Assembly: GCA_938042245.1 (NCBI GenBank)
Contig: CALIRO010000005.1
Span: forward strand, 1 to 64,000
DNA: 64,000 nt
From: an uncultured Thermoguttaceae bacterium
GTDB lineage: Bacteria; Planctomycetota; Planctomycetia; Pirellulales; Thermoguttaceae
Direction of reading: 5' to 3'
Shown: positions 47,153 through 57,042 of the stretch, piece after piece
How the letters are laid out: the number at the start of each line of letters is the position of its first letter
Numbering within the stretch: position 1 is the first letter of the stretch
Position numbers and translations under genes: made by a program
The notes under the pieces: generated by a model
The model's input: the letters and a program-made list of their open reading frames with translations, nothing else
Database searches by the model: none
What the model was told of the DNA's origin: nothing

Positions 47153-48727
47153 GTGTCGTCTTCTCGGGTACCGCATTCCTCCCAACCTTCCGATCAGCCG
47201 ATAGGGCAGTTCCCCCTGCCTACGGGGGCTAATGGTCTGGAATCGCCGGCCCGCTTCGAAGAACAGCCCACCGTCATCTCCCAACAGCCGCCTTGGACTC
47301 CTGCGGAATTGGAGGGGCGGGTGGATCGGCTTTTGCCAGGCCAACGCTTGGAACATTTTGAAATCCTAGAACTGATTGGCGGGGGTGGCATGGCTCGGGT
47401 CTATCGGGCCCTCGACACCCGACTGAATCGGATCGTGGCGTTGAAAGTGCTTTCGGCAGAACATGCTGCCGAACCGGAAACCCGCCAGCGATTCTACAAC
47501 GAAGCCCGCTCCGCCGCCCAATTGGATCATGAAAACATCGCCCGCGTGTATTATGTAGGCGAAGAGCAGGGCATTCCGTTCATTGTGTACGAATATATTC
47601 ATGGCCAGAATCTCCGGGCAATGGTCGAACGACGGGGGCCGTTGCCGGTCCCGGAGGCGGTATATTATACCCTTCAGGTGGCGGAAGCGCTCAGCCATGC
47701 CGCCAGCCGAAATATCGTCCACCGCGACATCAAACCCTCCAATATTCTGATTACCCCCGAAGGTCGAGCCAAACTGATCGACTTGGGCCTGGCCCGCATC
47801 CATAGACCGCTCTCCGCAGGAGAGGATCTGACCGCCACCGGGGTAACGATGGGTACATTCGATTACATTGCGCCGGAACAGGCCCGAGACCCGCGAACCG
47901 CCGATGTCCGAAGCGACATCTATTCCCTTGGATGTGCTTTTTTCTTCATACTGGTCGGACGTCCCCCATTTCCCGAAGGCACCGTGCTGCAAAAGCTCCT
48001 CCAGCATCAAACCGAACAACCCCCCGATCCTCGCATCTGGCGCCCAGAATTGCCCGACAGTTTGATCCGGATTCTGCGAAAGATGTTGGCCAAAGACCCG
48101 GCCGACCGCTATCAGGAGCCCCAAGCCTTGGTAGCGGAGCTGTTGGCCCTGGCCGAGTCGGTCGGTAGCCCCCCAGGAGCGCGAACTGGCACCGTATGGA
48201 TCACTCCCAGACCAAGAGCGTTTTCGTATTTAGAACGGCATCTGCCTTGGTTGATTCCCTTGGTGGCGTTGTTGGCTGCGGTCATGGTGCTAGATTGGCT
48301 GTGGTCTTCGGGTTCTTCCCCGGAGGCAGCGCCTTCCGGACTGGAAGGAAGCAGGATTTGGACTAAGCCGTGGCCCTCCCCGATGCAAGACCGCCCCTCT
48401 GCTAAACCGAACCTTTCCGCGTCTGCTGCCGGCGGTGGAAGTTCTTTGGGAGGGCAACTCGGTGAGCCAAACCCTGCCAGCAGCGGTGCTGTGCCGCCGC
48501 AGCCGCCTCCCCCACCGGGGCCCCATCCCACCAGTTCCCCCCCCGCTCCGTCTCCGCCGGGGTATGGGTCTTCTGAGAATCGCTCTTCGGCAAGCCCAAT
48601 GCCCCCCACCGAAGCGGCAGCTCCCCCTGCCGAGAACGCCCTTCAGCCAGAACGATTTGAAGGAAAAATTTCCCCCGGCCAGCCGTTGGAAGGCCAGATC
48701 CGAGCCGACCCGATTCCGCCGGAATAG
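47153..48727 (+). CDS. membrane-anchored Ser/Thr protein kinase (Pkn2/PknB type)
   Basis: The 524-residue protein has a disordered N-terminus. A Hanks-type kinase domain (about 65-330) follows with the Gly loop LIGGGGMARVY, VAL K in IVALKVL, the catalytic loop IVHRDIKPSN, DLG in place of DFG, the activation-segment APEQ and DVRSDIYSLG. One transmembrane helix lies near 363-383 (WLIPLVALLAAVMVLDWLW), then a Pro/Ser/Gly-rich external tail. Planctomycetes encode many such kinases. I choose the GTG at 47153, eight bases after AGGAG (47140-47144); the frame is open from a TTG at 47126. The missing Phe of DFG is common in bacterial kinases and need not abolish activity. Confidence 0.9.
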   Translation: MSSSRVPHSSQPSDQPIGQFPLPTGANGLESPARFEEQPTVISQQPPWTPAELEGRVDRLLPGQRLEHFEILELIGGGGMARVYRALDTRLNRIVALKVLSAEHAAEPETRQRFYNEARSAAQLDHENIARVYYVGEEQGIPFIVYEYIHGQNLRAMVERRGPLPVPEAVYYTLQVAEALSHAASRNIVHRDIKPSNILITPEGRAKLIDLGLARIHRPLSAGEDLTATGVTMGTFDYIAPEQARDPRTADVRSDIYSLGCAFFFILVGRPPFPEGTVLQKLLQHQTEQPPDPRIWRPELPDSLIRILRKMLAKDPADRYQEPQALVAELLALAESVGSPPGARTGTVWITPRPRAFSYLERHLPWLIPLVALLAAVMVLDWLWSSGSSPEAAPSGLEGSRIWTKPWPSPMQDRPSAKPNLSASAAGGGSSLGGQLGEPNPASSGAVPPQPPPPPGPHPTSSPPAPSPPGYGSSENRSSASPMPPTEAAAPPAENALQPERFEGKISPGQPLEGQIRADPIPPE

Positions 48728-48926
48728 CAAAGGTTGCTTTCGGCCCGTGGCTTCGGTCGGCACAGGCGATTGGACGAAGTGGCGAGTATCGGCTCTGGGT
48801 GGATCAAAGCGAACTGGTAACTCAGATGCCTGTATGGACTGATTCGTGTCCGGGGCAATCCTCTTGCTCTCGAGGAGGGCAAGTGCCTCTTCCTTCCAGA
48901 GGGCAACTGCGGCATAATAAGGGCCG

Positions 48927-49877
48927 ATGGTACGGTACGATTTTGCCGAGGATTTAAAACGTTACGGGCCCCAGGCGGTGCTGAGCGAAGCGATCCGGCT
49001 GCGGGATGCCCGTCGGTATTGCCGCCGCCTGGCCCGGTCGCATTATGAGAACTTTCCGGTGGTCAGTTGGTTTTTGCCGCGGCGTCTGCGCCAGCATTTC
49101 TATAATATCTATGCGTATTGCCGATGGGCGGATAACCTGGCCGATCTGGCGCCGGAGCCGCAACAGGCGTTGGTTTGGCTGAGTTGGTGGGAGAGCCATC
49201 TGCGGGCCTGTTTCCAGCAGCGTGCGATTCATCCGGTTTTTATTGCCCTGCAGGAGACGATTCAGGAGTTTAAGATACCGCCGGATCCGTTTGTGGACCT
49301 GTTGGTAGCGTTTCGGCAGGACCAGCAGGTGACGCGATATGACACATTTGATCAGCTTTTGACGTACTGTCGGTACTCGGCCAATCCGGTCGGACGGCTG
49401 GTTCTGTATGTGGCCGGTTGCCATGATTCCCAGCGGGCCATGCTGGCCGATTGCATCTGCACCGGGTTGCAACTGGCCAATTTTTGGCAGGATGTAGCCG
49501 AAGATTGGCGGCGGGGTCGAATCTATCTGCCGCTGGCGCACCTGCGGCGCTTTGGTGGGGACGAAACGCCGATTATTCGCGGAGTGGCCACCGAGCCGTT
49601 CCGACGCGCCCTGGCTGCCGCTTGCAACGAGGCGGAAGGCTGGCTGCAACGAGGCCAACCACTTATCGGCCTGGTCCCCAGCTTTTTGCGGATGGAGGTG
49701 GCCCTGTTTATCCAAGGGGGCCTAGCCATCCTGGAGGCCATCCGCCGGCAGGACTACGATGTCTTCCGCCAGCGTCCAAGGCTCTCTGGCTGGCAAAAAC
49801 TGGGCCTGGTCTTGCGCACCTGGTGGAACATGCGTATCCTACGCAGGTACCGCCGCCACGAACTGATCCGACGCTGA
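48927..49877 (+). CDS. hpnC: hydroxysqualene synthase-type enzyme HpnC (squalene/phytoene synthase family)
   Basis: The 316-residue protein matches the HpnC branch of squalene/phytoene synthases: the early SHYENFPVVSWFLPRRLR region typical of HpnC, first Asp-rich motif YAYCRWADNLADL, YCRYSANPVGRLVL, and the second motif NFWQDVAEDWRRGRIYLP. HpnC, HpnD and HpnE together turn farnesyl diphosphate into squalene for hopanoids. The first motif has Asn where relatives usually have Asp (ADDLAD), a possible but modest change. HpnD and HpnE are not nearby. No signal peptide; a membrane-associated cytoplasmic enzyme is expected. Confidence 0.87.
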   Translation: MVRYDFAEDLKRYGPQAVLSEAIRLRDARRYCRRLARSHYENFPVVSWFLPRRLRQHFYNIYAYCRWADNLADLAPEPQQALVWLSWWESHLRACFQQRAIHPVFIALQETIQEFKIPPDPFVDLLVAFRQDQQVTRYDTFDQLLTYCRYSANPVGRLVLYVAGCHDSQRAMLADCICTGLQLANFWQDVAEDWRRGRIYLPLAHLRRFGGDETPIIRGVATEPFRRALAAACNEAEGWLQRGQPLIGLVPSFLRMEVALFIQGGLAILEAIRRQDYDVFRQRPRLSGWQKLGLVLRTWWNMRILRRYRRHELIRR

Positions 49878-49964
49878 AGGCAAGCCCCTACCGCCTTCTC
49901 CCAGGCCTATTTCGAGAAGCTAGCTCTTTTCAGCACAGAGGGGGAAAGGGTAGGCCTTTGTCTT

Positions 49965-51362
49965 TCAGCCGTACAGTTGGATCGCTTTGAGGATTTCTGC
50001 CAGATTGTTGGAAACGGAAACAGGGCGATTAGCGAAGGCAGGCCGCCGAACCCCCCGGCGCCCTAAAACCTCGTTGAACATCTTTTGATCCGTGGTATGG
50101 TAAGCGACGGTGGCTGTTGGGTCTTTCAGCAGATGGCCGGTGAGCACACAGACGACCCGTTCGTCGGGGCTGATTATGCCTTCGGCGACCAGTTTTTTTG
50201 CTCCGGCCACACTGGCCGCACTGGCCGGTTCACAGCCCAGTCCCCCGGCACCCACCTGAGCCTTGGCATCCAGGATTTCTTCGTCAGAAACTTCCCGGAC
50301 CACGCCCTGGCACCACTGGAGGGCGCGGAGACATTTGTCCAGGTTAACAGGACGGTTGATCTCAATCGCACTGGCAATGGTGGAAGCTCGCCGGCCCTCC
50401 GCATCCATCTGGGCATAATAGTCGGCAACCGTCTGCCTGGCTACCTGCCCATCATTCCAACGGACCTTCTGCTTTTCATAAAGGGTATAAAGGGTATTTG
50501 CTCCCACGGCATTGATGACCGCCAGGCGCGGCTTTTGCCGAATTAACCCCAATTGATACAGCTCTTCAAAGGCTTTGCCGAAAGCGCTGCTATTGCCCAA
50601 GTTGCCGCCAGGCACAACAATCCAATCCGGCACCTGCCAGCCAAGAGCCTCCAAGACCCGGTACATAATGGTCTTTTGGCCCTCTAGTCGGAATGGATTT
50701 ACACTATTGACCAAATAGATACCCAACTGCTGAGAGACCTCTTTGACCCGAGCCATGGCGTCGTCAAAATCGCCAGCAATTTGGATCGTCAGTGCCCCAT
50801 AATCCAGCGCTTGAGACAGTTTGCCGTAGGCAATTTTGCCAGAACCAACGAAAATAATCGCTTTCATCAGTCGAGTGGCCGAACAGTAAAGCGCCAGCGA
50901 GGCGGAGGTATTGCCGGTCGAAGCGCAAGCGGCACGCCGCGCACCCACAAGCCGAGCATGAGTAAAAGCGGCTGCCATGCCGTTGTCTTTGAAACTGCCC
51001 GAGGGATTCAGACCCTCATATTGGAGGAATACGTGGCCCTGCTTTACGCCGATATACTCAGCCACGCCGTCCGAAGGCAACAACAGCGTCTGCCCCTCGC
51101 CAATGGTAACACAAAACTCCTGCGGGGCAAAAGGCAATAACTCGTAAAACCGCCAAACCCCCGAAAAACAATACGGATCAATCCGTCGGGCCCATTTGGC
51201 CTCAAACTCCTTCAAAGACCGAGGCACCGGGAGCCGATCCCACTCATACTGCACATCCAGTAGGCTGCCACACCGCGGACAGGCAACCAGCACCTCCTCC
51301 AGACCATATTGGGCCCCACATTGGGGCACCATACACTGCTGAAAGGCACGTGAACTCGAAAT
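49965..51362 (-). CDS. thrC: threonine synthase, apparent ATT start
   Basis: The protein (465 residues from 51362) matches the long, zinc-ribbon-bearing threonine synthase class: PLP Lys in [14 protein letters not shown]-like region [15 protein letters not shown], and [16 protein letters not shown]. It converts O-phosphohomoserine to threonine. The N-terminal zinc ribbon needs four Cys: CxxxxC then CPRC. From the first ATG (51332) one of them is lost. Ten codons upstream an in-frame ATT (51362) follows GAAGGGG at good spacing and restores the FQQC segment; no NTG codon occurs between the upstream in-frame stop and 51332. So ATT initiation is the best reading; ATG at 51332 is the fallback. Confidence 0.93.
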   Translation of the reverse strand: MSSSRAFQQCMVPQCGAQYGLEEVLVACPRCGSLLDVQYEWDRLPVPRSLKEFEAKWARRIDPYCFSGVWRFYELLPFAPQEFCVTIGEGQTLLLPSDGVAEYIGVKQGHVFLQYEGLNPSGSFKDNGMAAAFTHARLVGARRAACASTGNTSASLALYCSATRLMKAIIFVGSGKIAYGKLSQALDYGALTIQIAGDFDDAMARVKEVSQQLGIYLVNSVNPFRLEGQKTIMYRVLEALGWQVPDWIVVPGGNLGNSSAFGKAFEELYQLGLIRQKPRLAVINAVGANTLYTLYEKQKVRWNDGQVARQTVADYYAQMDAEGRRASTIASAIEINRPVNLDKCLRALQWCQGVVREVSDEEILDAKAQVGAGGLGCEPASAASVAGAKKLVAEGIISPDERVVCVLTGHLLKDPTATVAYHTTDQKMFNEVLGRRGVRRPAFANRPVSVSNNLAEILKAIQLYG

Positions 51363-51528
51363 GGCAGTTTCCCCTTCTTTCCCTTAGAACCCAATCTCTC
51401 TGGCAACCTCCCTTTCCTTTCGGCCAGAAGAACTCAACGAGCCCCTGGGCGTGGGCAGCCCCCCAATCCGCCTAGAGGCGTATAGGTAATCTACCCTCTT
51501 TGCCCGCAGAAGCGAAGGGGGTTTGGCG

Positions 51529-52440
51529 CTAAGGAGCGTTGCCAATGCTTGACCGGCCGTTCCACCGTTTGATCATCGTAACCCGATTGCCGGTAGAGTT
51601 AAAGTGCACTTCGTCCATGAAGGTTTGCATCAGCAGGATGCCTCGACCACTAAGTTTCTCCAGATTGGCCGGGTCAGTCGGATCCGGCAATTTCGACGGA
51701 TCAAAACCAGGACCTTCATCCTCAATCACAAAGACGGCCTCCTGTGGCGAAAGGTCGGCCGAAATATAAATTCGCCGGTTGGCATAAGGCAACTGCCGGC
51801 TCCGCTGCCACATCAGCCGATAGTACTCCTCCTCCGCACTCTCCCGCATCTGGGAACTCAGTTCCAGGTTGCCATGATACATTGCATTGCTTAGGGCCTC
51901 TTCCAGGGCAATGCCCACTCGAATCCTCTCCGTCTGGTCGCACAGGCCCAAATAACCCAGATGCTCCTGCAGATAATGAAGCACCGGCCGAGCCATCCCC
52001 AAGTCATTGGGCAACACAAACCGACAGCCGTGACGCCACAGACACCGGAGAAGTCGGCAGCGGTCCCGCCGGCGAGCCGCTAGATCCGATACCGTCCGGA
52101 TCGTCTCCAGCAGTGAGAGGTGCATTTGGGCTTTCGGGACGTAACTGGCCGCCCCCCGCTGGAGAGCCTCGACCGCTAGCTCCTGACTGCCTTGAGAAGT
52201 AATCAAAATCACAGGAATCTGCGGAAACCGCTCCCGAATCGCCTCGACCAGCTCCAGACCGTCCATCTCCGGCATCATCAGATCGGTAACTACAACGTCC
52301 GGCAACTGCTCGGCCATCCTCGCCAAGGCCTCCAGGCCGTGGCTAGCAAACCAGACTTCTAAAAACGGCTCCGGACGTAACAGTTCCGCAATCCATCGCC
52401 GATCCACAGCTAAATCGTCCACCACTAAAACTCGAAGCAT
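51529..52440 (-). CDS. response regulator fused to RsbW-like histidine-kinase-type ATPase
   Basis: The 303-residue protein has a receiver domain (about 1-120; MLRVLVVDDLAVD, phospho-acceptor Asp in DVVVTDLMMPEMDG, Lys in YVPKAQ) and a HATPase_c domain (about 155-295) with N box EEALSNAMYHGNLE, G1 box DEGPGFD and G2 box GRGILLMQTFMDEV. There is no phospho-accepting His domain. This layout resembles anti-sigma-factor kinases of the RsbW/SpoIIAB type controlled by phosphorylation of their own receiver. GGAAGGA upstream of the ATG at 52440 supports that start; the frame is open to 52518. It ends close to recA but is a separate unit. Confidence 0.9.
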   Translation of the reverse strand: MLRVLVVDDLAVDRRWIAELLRPEPFLEVWFASHGLEALARMAEQLPDVVVTDLMMPEMDGLELVEAIRERFPQIPVILITSQGSQELAVEALQRGAASYVPKAQMHLSLLETIRTVSDLAARRRDRCRLLRCLWRHGCRFVLPNDLGMARPVLHYLQEHLGYLGLCDQTERIRVGIALEEALSNAMYHGNLELSSQMRESAEEEYYRLMWQRSRQLPYANRRIYISADLSPQEAVFVIEDEGPGFDPSKLPDPTDPANLEKLSGRGILLMQTFMDEVHFNSTGNRVTMIKRWNGRSSIGNAP

Positions 52441-52563
52441 CGCTGGTGTTCCTTCCCGCCTCCCCACGCAGACCGCGCGACTCTTGGGAAGCAAACAGAC
52501 CCTTCCGAAGGCCTGCAACAGACCCCAGCCAGTCCTGCTGCCTCTGCCGGGGCAGTAGGCAGC

Positions 52564-53685
52564 TCAGCCCTCTGAGGCCTCTGCGACCGAAGCCGTCGGC
52601 AACATCTCCGGCCGGACACTTGCCAAGATCCTCTGCCTTAACTCTTCGAGAATTTCCGGATGGGCTTTCAGAAAATCTCGCGCTTTGTCCCTGCCTTGGC
52701 CCAGTTGGATATCTCCATACCGGAACCAAGCCCCTACCCGTTGCACGATCCGGTGCGCCAAGGCCAAATCCAATACATCGGTAGCATAACAGATGCCATC
52801 GGCATGCATCATGTCAAACTCCGCCACCCGGAACGGTGGGGCTACCTTGTTTTTGACCACCTTGGCCCGCACCCGCTGGCCGACCACCCGCTCCCCTTCC
52901 TTGATCTGGGAGATTTTGCGGACCTCGATTCGGCAAGAGCTGTAGAACTTCAAAGCCCGACCACCCGGCGTCGTCTCCGGATTGCCAAACATCACCCCGA
53001 TTTTCTCCCGGATCTGGTTGATAAAAATGACGGCCGTTTTGCTCTTGGAAATGGCCCCGGTGAGTTTTCGAAGCGACTGGCTCATCAGCCGAGCCTGCAA
53101 CCCCACATGCGACTCCCCAATCTCCCCCTCCAGCTCCTTTTGCGGTACCAACGCGGCCACCGAATCCACCACGATCACATCCACCTCGTTAGAACGAATA
53201 AGCAGCTCAGCAATATGCATGGCCTCTTCCCCGCTGGAAGGCTGACTGACCAAAAGGGTCTCCAGTTGCACCCCCAGCTTTTTGGCCCACGTGGGATCCA
53301 AGGCGTGCTCGGCATCAATAAAGGCGGCAATCCCCCCGGTTTTCTGCGCATTGGCCACCACATGCAACGCCAAGGTGGTTTTGCCGCTTGCTTCCGGCCC
53401 GAAGATTTCCACCACCCGGCCCAGGGGAATCCCATGCCCCCCCAACGCCAAATCCAACGATAAACTCCCAGTGGAAATTCCCTCAATCTGGCCCATCTGC
53501 TGAGTGCCCAACGGCATGATCGCCCCTTCTCCGTACTGCTTTTCGATTTGGCTAATAGCAGATTTAAGTTCGGGTCGGCCCTGCAAGAGTTCCTCGGGCG
53601 ATTTCGGCCCCGAAGGATCCGCCTTCCCCCCCGCCTTGGAAGGAGATTTTGCCTCCGGCCCCACAGCCTTTTTTCCCGCAGCCAT
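52564..53685 (-). CDS. recA: recombinase RecA
   Basis: The 373-residue protein is RecA throughout: Walker [10 protein letters not shown], the MAW-like region in [12 protein letters not shown], Walker [13 protein letters not shown], loop L1 region [18 protein letters not shown], and [18 protein letters not shown] with the L2 DNA-binding loop. It coats single-stranded DNA, drives strand exchange and stimulates LexA cleavage. The N-terminus has an extra Ala/Lys/Gly-rich stretch of about 35 residues before the conserved core. GAAGGAG stands 7 bases before the ATG. No LexA box is recognisable upstream. The gene-free repeat region begins right behind its promoter. Confidence 0.97.
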   Translation of the reverse strand: MAAGKKAVGPEAKSPSKAGGKADPSGPKSPEELLQGRPELKSAISQIEKQYGEGAIMPLGTQQMGQIEGISTGSLSLDLALGGHGIPLGRVVEIFGPEASGKTTLALHVVANAQKTGGIAAFIDAEHALDPTWAKKLGVQLETLLVSQPSSGEEAMHIAELLIRSNEVDVIVVDSVAALVPQKELEGEIGESHVGLQARLMSQSLRKLTGAISKSKTAVIFINQIREKIGVMFGNPETTPGGRALKFYSSCRIEVRKISQIKEGERVVGQRVRAKVVKNKVAPPFRVAEFDMMHADGICYATDVLDLALAHRIVQRVGAWFRYGDIQLGQGRDKARDFLKAHPEILEELRQRILASVRPEMLPTASVAEASEG

Positions 53686-53714
53686 TTCCCAACTCCTTCG
53701 GAAAAACTCAACTT

Positions 53715-53744
53715 CTAATACTCGCTCTTTCCCCTCCCAAACAA
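53715..53744 (-). promoter_or_regulatory. weak candidate recA promoter
   Basis: On the minus strand TTGTTT (53739-53744) and TATTAG (53715-53720) are 18 bases apart, about 30 bases before the recA ATG. Match to consensus is modest. Confidence 0.3.
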
Positions 53745-53764
53745 TCTACCACAAACCCCCAGTA

Positions 53765-54440
53765 AACCCTATAAGGGGGGTTGGACAAATTACGGCCCAT
53801 CGGCCAGCTCAACACTAGATTTTCCAGAGAATGCTCCCCCTATAAAGGGAGATGATTCCGAATAAAGGGAGATGATTCCGACAAAGGGGGTGGTCCATGG
53901 CCCCTCGGCCAGATCTGCTCCCAGCTTTTCGGCCACTACGGACCTCTTTAAAGGACGCCAATTCTTATGGAAGTTTTGGTCAAATTTACGGAGAATTTCC
54001 CTGATCAACACCCCACTCTTGGTGGACTACCAACCCTAGCTAAAGGGAGGTTAACTCTTAAGGAGCCTGGCAAATTATGGACGCTCGACCGCCTCAGCAC
54101 CCGCTAGGGGCAGACCAGCTACCCCCCTATAAAAGGGGTATAAAAGGCAGCTCATTAAAGGGGGGCAGGCAAATGAGGGAACTTCCCCTTCCAGTTATGA
54201 CCGCTCCTATGTGCGCTCCACGGACTCAGTACCAACTTTTTGGGGTACTAATATGCCCTATAAAGGGGGCCAACTCTTGGGAGTTGATCAAATTGTGGAG
54301 GCTCAGCCGGATCGGTCTATACTTTTTGGTGCCCAGCATCCCCTATAAGGTAGTATAACTGCTCATGGGGGCGACTCAAATATGGGCGATTGTCTGGATA
54401 ACGAGCTACTTTTGGTAGGAATTAATCCCACTGTAAAGCG
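53765..54440. repeat. degenerate array of CCCTATAAAGGGG / CAAATTATGG motifs
   Basis: Two short motifs recur through this gene-free DNA. Palindromic CCCTATAAAGGG variants occur near 53768, 53838, 54124, 54252, 54340 and 54428. CAAATTAyGG variants occur near 53787, 53981, 54070, 54286 and 54376, several preceded by CCAAyTCTTnGGAG. A perfect 20-base tandem duplication (53842-53861 and 53862-53881) sits inside. Units are about 90 bases but of uneven spacing. No coding support. Confidence 0.6.
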
Positions 54441-54735
54441 GGGTATAGTCCGATGAGGGAACCCTAGGGGGGCTTCCCTAATCACCCCAGACCCCCCGTA
54501 ATCCCGCCTTAAACAACGAGCACGCACTCCAAAGCCCCTTTCCACCCCCACCAGAAAGAGAATGCCTGCCAACGTGAGAAAATACCCATCCGTTTACGTG
54601 GACTTTTGCCAATTTTTTGAGGCCGCCTCGGAAAGGCAATCTCTTAACGGCTTGGAAACATTGAAGTTAGAAAAGTAGGAAGGACAGATTATAGGTTTTT
54701 GAGTAGCTATTAAAGCAAAAATATGAGGAAACTCT

Positions 54736-54916
54736 GCAAAATCCTGAACATCACGTGAACTTTATGAACATTTGATCTATTCCTTTGCCTATCGGCTCCC
54801 CTTGCTAGGCACTATATATTGAGTCTAATGTTGGCAGGGCCCCTATATGTTGGGGCTATTAACGGAGGTTCCGAAATAGTGTAAAAATAGCTCCTTTGAA
54901 TGGTTCAGAGGTTCCA
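54736..54916. repeat. 181-bp non-coding repeat, copy B
   Basis: Gap-free counterpart of 42615-42795 in the same orientation. Here it lies about 1 kb upstream of recA, after the degenerate array. No open frame is shared by the two copies. Confidence 0.85.
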
Positions 54917-55451
54917 TGAGAAAAATGGCAACAGTCGAGTGTAGTCCTCTTTTCTGCACCGAACCCATTTTTGTAGACAAATTTTCCAGCTAGTATGTTT
55001 AGTTCCTGGCACACTTCCCCCGAATCCTGTAGCAAAACATTCCTGCGAAAGCAGGAATCCCGGTTTTTTATGCTTAGTTTAGGGAGGACGTCTAGGAATG
55101 GAAGACCATGGAAAGCCCAATTTCTGGGAAGGACGGGATGCGTCGTGCTTGCCTTTTGGTCCTCACGGGGCTGGACCCTCCAGAACCCAGTGGACGGAGT
55201 CCAGGAGACTTTCCGTTTATTTGTTCTGGACTGCCGCTTGCACGGCAGGAAGACCCAAAAGGGTTGCCTCAGATCAATCAGCCAGCTTTTTCATTCGGCT
55301 GAAGTGTTGCTAAGTTCCGCAAAGCTATCCGGCAGCTCGGCTGGCATTGGCTTCAGGAGCTCCACACCTGCTCGGAAATGGAGACCGGAAAAGCCCCAAA
55401 TTCCTTTAGAGCAATCCTCGGAGGAGCGGAGATAAGGATAAGCAAACGGGC
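54917..55451. other. gene-free region with a palindromic repeat
   Basis: The 146-codon plus-strand frame 54995-55435 runs through the REP-like hairpin ATTCCTGCGAAAGCAGGAAT (55039-55058) and has no domain, signal or composition that suggests a protein. I treat the region as non-coding. Confidence 0.5.
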
Positions 55452-55467
55452 TCCCCCAATTTGGGGG
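55452..55467 (-). terminator. possible terminator of the tRNA gene
   Basis: CCCCC and GGGGG around AATT form a compact hairpin 18 bases after the tRNA-Leu 3' end on the minus strand. There is no strong T run, so the call is tentative. Confidence 0.5.
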
Positions 55468-55484
55468 ATTGATTGTAAATCTAA

Positions 55485-55572
<88 letters not shown>

Positions 55573-56283
55573 AATCTATTATTTGAATTTACCTTTCTGG
55601 GAAGCTTCGTCAAGAGAGTCCATCTTGCGGACCAGGGGGTGTTGCCACCTCTCTGCCGCCGCTTATAAGAAGAACTGCGGAGGCGAGGCAAAGGTCTTTT
55701 TCCCACAGGTACCCGGGCCTGGGCGGAGGCCGGAGGAACCCCCATGCTAGCTAACCCGCTTGAGTTCCACCCCGGGCTACTTTCCCGAAGCCTTCTTCGC
55801 TGCTGGGTACGGGGTTTTATCTTTCAGGGGAGTTTTGCAGGATAGAGAAAAGACGGGGCGAAATAGTGTTTTTCCATTGGGCAAAACCGGCTAAGATTAT
55901 TAAAAGGCAGAAAGTTACCCCCGAGCTGTTGCTTGGGTTGGCAGAAGCTGGGTCGATCAGGCCATCGGCTTCTGCGAGGGATTAGGAGAGGCCCTCCGTC
56001 AGAACCGATCCCAGATATGTGGGCAAACTCTCGGAGAGTATCCCGACCGGAGTGGGAATGATTGGCTTTGCTTGTCCCCTGGCCTGAGAAGCCGGTCCAT
56101 TCTCCGAGTGGAGGGAAGGGCAGTGTGAGGTTGCTGATGCCTTCTGGGTGTGCGTGGAGCCGGTTAGCTGGGCGAAAGAGGCTTGGGCAACCAGGCGCGG
56201 AGTTTTTCTATAGGATTGGTTCAGTGGTTTGGGGTGTGCCTCCGGATTGAGGAGGAACTGGGCAAAAAGAAGGATCCTTACTA
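55573..56283. other. gene-free region before rnc
   Basis: About 700 bases with no supported gene. Positions 55889-55922 resemble the 36-base unit at 34307 and 34378. The stretch should contain the tRNA-Leu promoter on the minus strand and the rnc promoter on the plus strand. Confidence 0.45.
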
Positions 56284-57042
56284 ATGGCAGAAGAACATCT
56301 AAGCCGGGATCCCGATGCCGAGCAGTCAGGCCGATGGGAAGCCTGCCAGGAGCGAATTGGTTATGTGTTTCGGGACAAGCGTCTGTTGCAGGCGGCGCTG
56401 ACGCACGCTTCGGGAGCGCAGCATCGGTTGGCTTCCAATGAGCGGTTGGAATTTTTGGGAGATGCGATTTTAGGAGCGGTAGTAAGCGAGATATTATTTC
56501 ATCGGTACCCTAGCTGGCTGGAAGGAGAACTGACGCATATTAAGTCGATCGTCGTGAGCCGACAAACCTGCGCCCGAGTGAGCCAAGCGCTGGGATTAGA
56601 CGAGTTTCTGATTCTTGGGAAAGGTTTGTCCACGCAGGCGGAGGTGCCGGAATCCGTATTGGCCGACGTATTTGAGTCATTAGTGGCGGCAGTGTATTTG
56701 GATGGGGGCCTGGAGGCGGCGCAGCAGTTTATCCAGCGGCATCTGGGTTCGGAGATCGAGGCGGCTGCGGAAGGCGAGCTGGAAGGAAACTACAAATCGC
56801 TTCTGCAGCAATTGGCCCAACGAGAGCATGGGGTTACCCCCACGTATGAACTGTTGGCGGAGAGGGGGCCGGATCACTGTAAATATTTTCAGATAGCTGC
56901 CCAAATCGGCACCACCCGGTATCCGCCCGCCTGGGGACGCACTAAAAAAGAAGCCGAACAACTCGCCGCCCGAAACGCCCTCCAAGCACTGACCAGCCAA
57001 CCCCCCTCCCAAAACCATTCCCGGAACATTTCAGCCGACTGA
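56284..57042 (+). CDS. rnc: ribonuclease III
   Basis: The 252-residue protein has the RNase III domain (about 20-155) with the signature NERLEFLGDAIL, catalytic Asp/Glu in that motif and ADVFESLVAAVYLDGG, followed by a double-stranded RNA-binding domain (about 175-240; GPDHCKYFQIAAQIG and KKEAEQLAARNAL). It cuts structured pre-rRNA such as the 22-base stem flanking the 23S gene of this window. GAAGGAT lies upstream of the ATG. N- and C-terminal tails are slightly longer than in E. coli and look disordered. It appears to be a single-gene unit. Confidence 0.95.
   Translation: MAEEHLSRDPDAEQSGRWEACQERIGYVFRDKRLLQAALTHASGAQHRLASNERLEFLGDAILGAVVSEILFHRYPSWLEGELTHIKSIVVSRQTCARVSQALGLDEFLILGKGLSTQAEVPESVLADVFESLVAAVYLDGGLEAAQQFIQRHLGSEIEAAAEGELEGNYKSLLQQLAQREHGVTPTYELLAERGPDHCKYFQIAAQIGTTRYPPAWGRTKKEAEQLAARNALQALTSQPPSQNHSRNISAD

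Noticed and set aside
53686-53760. LexA (SOS) box upstream of recA
   Set aside because: No match to known LexA dyads could be seen; only a weak sigma-70-like pair.
53765-54440. Possible CRISPR array
   Set aside because: Motifs are short, palindromic and unevenly spaced, and no cas gene is present.
54995-55435. 146-codon plus-strand frame
   Set aside because: It reads through a REP-like hairpin and shows no protein-like features.
55900-56280. Possible structured RNA (RNase P or similar) before rnc
   Set aside because: The conserved RNase P RNA blocks are absent and no convincing long-range pairing was seen.
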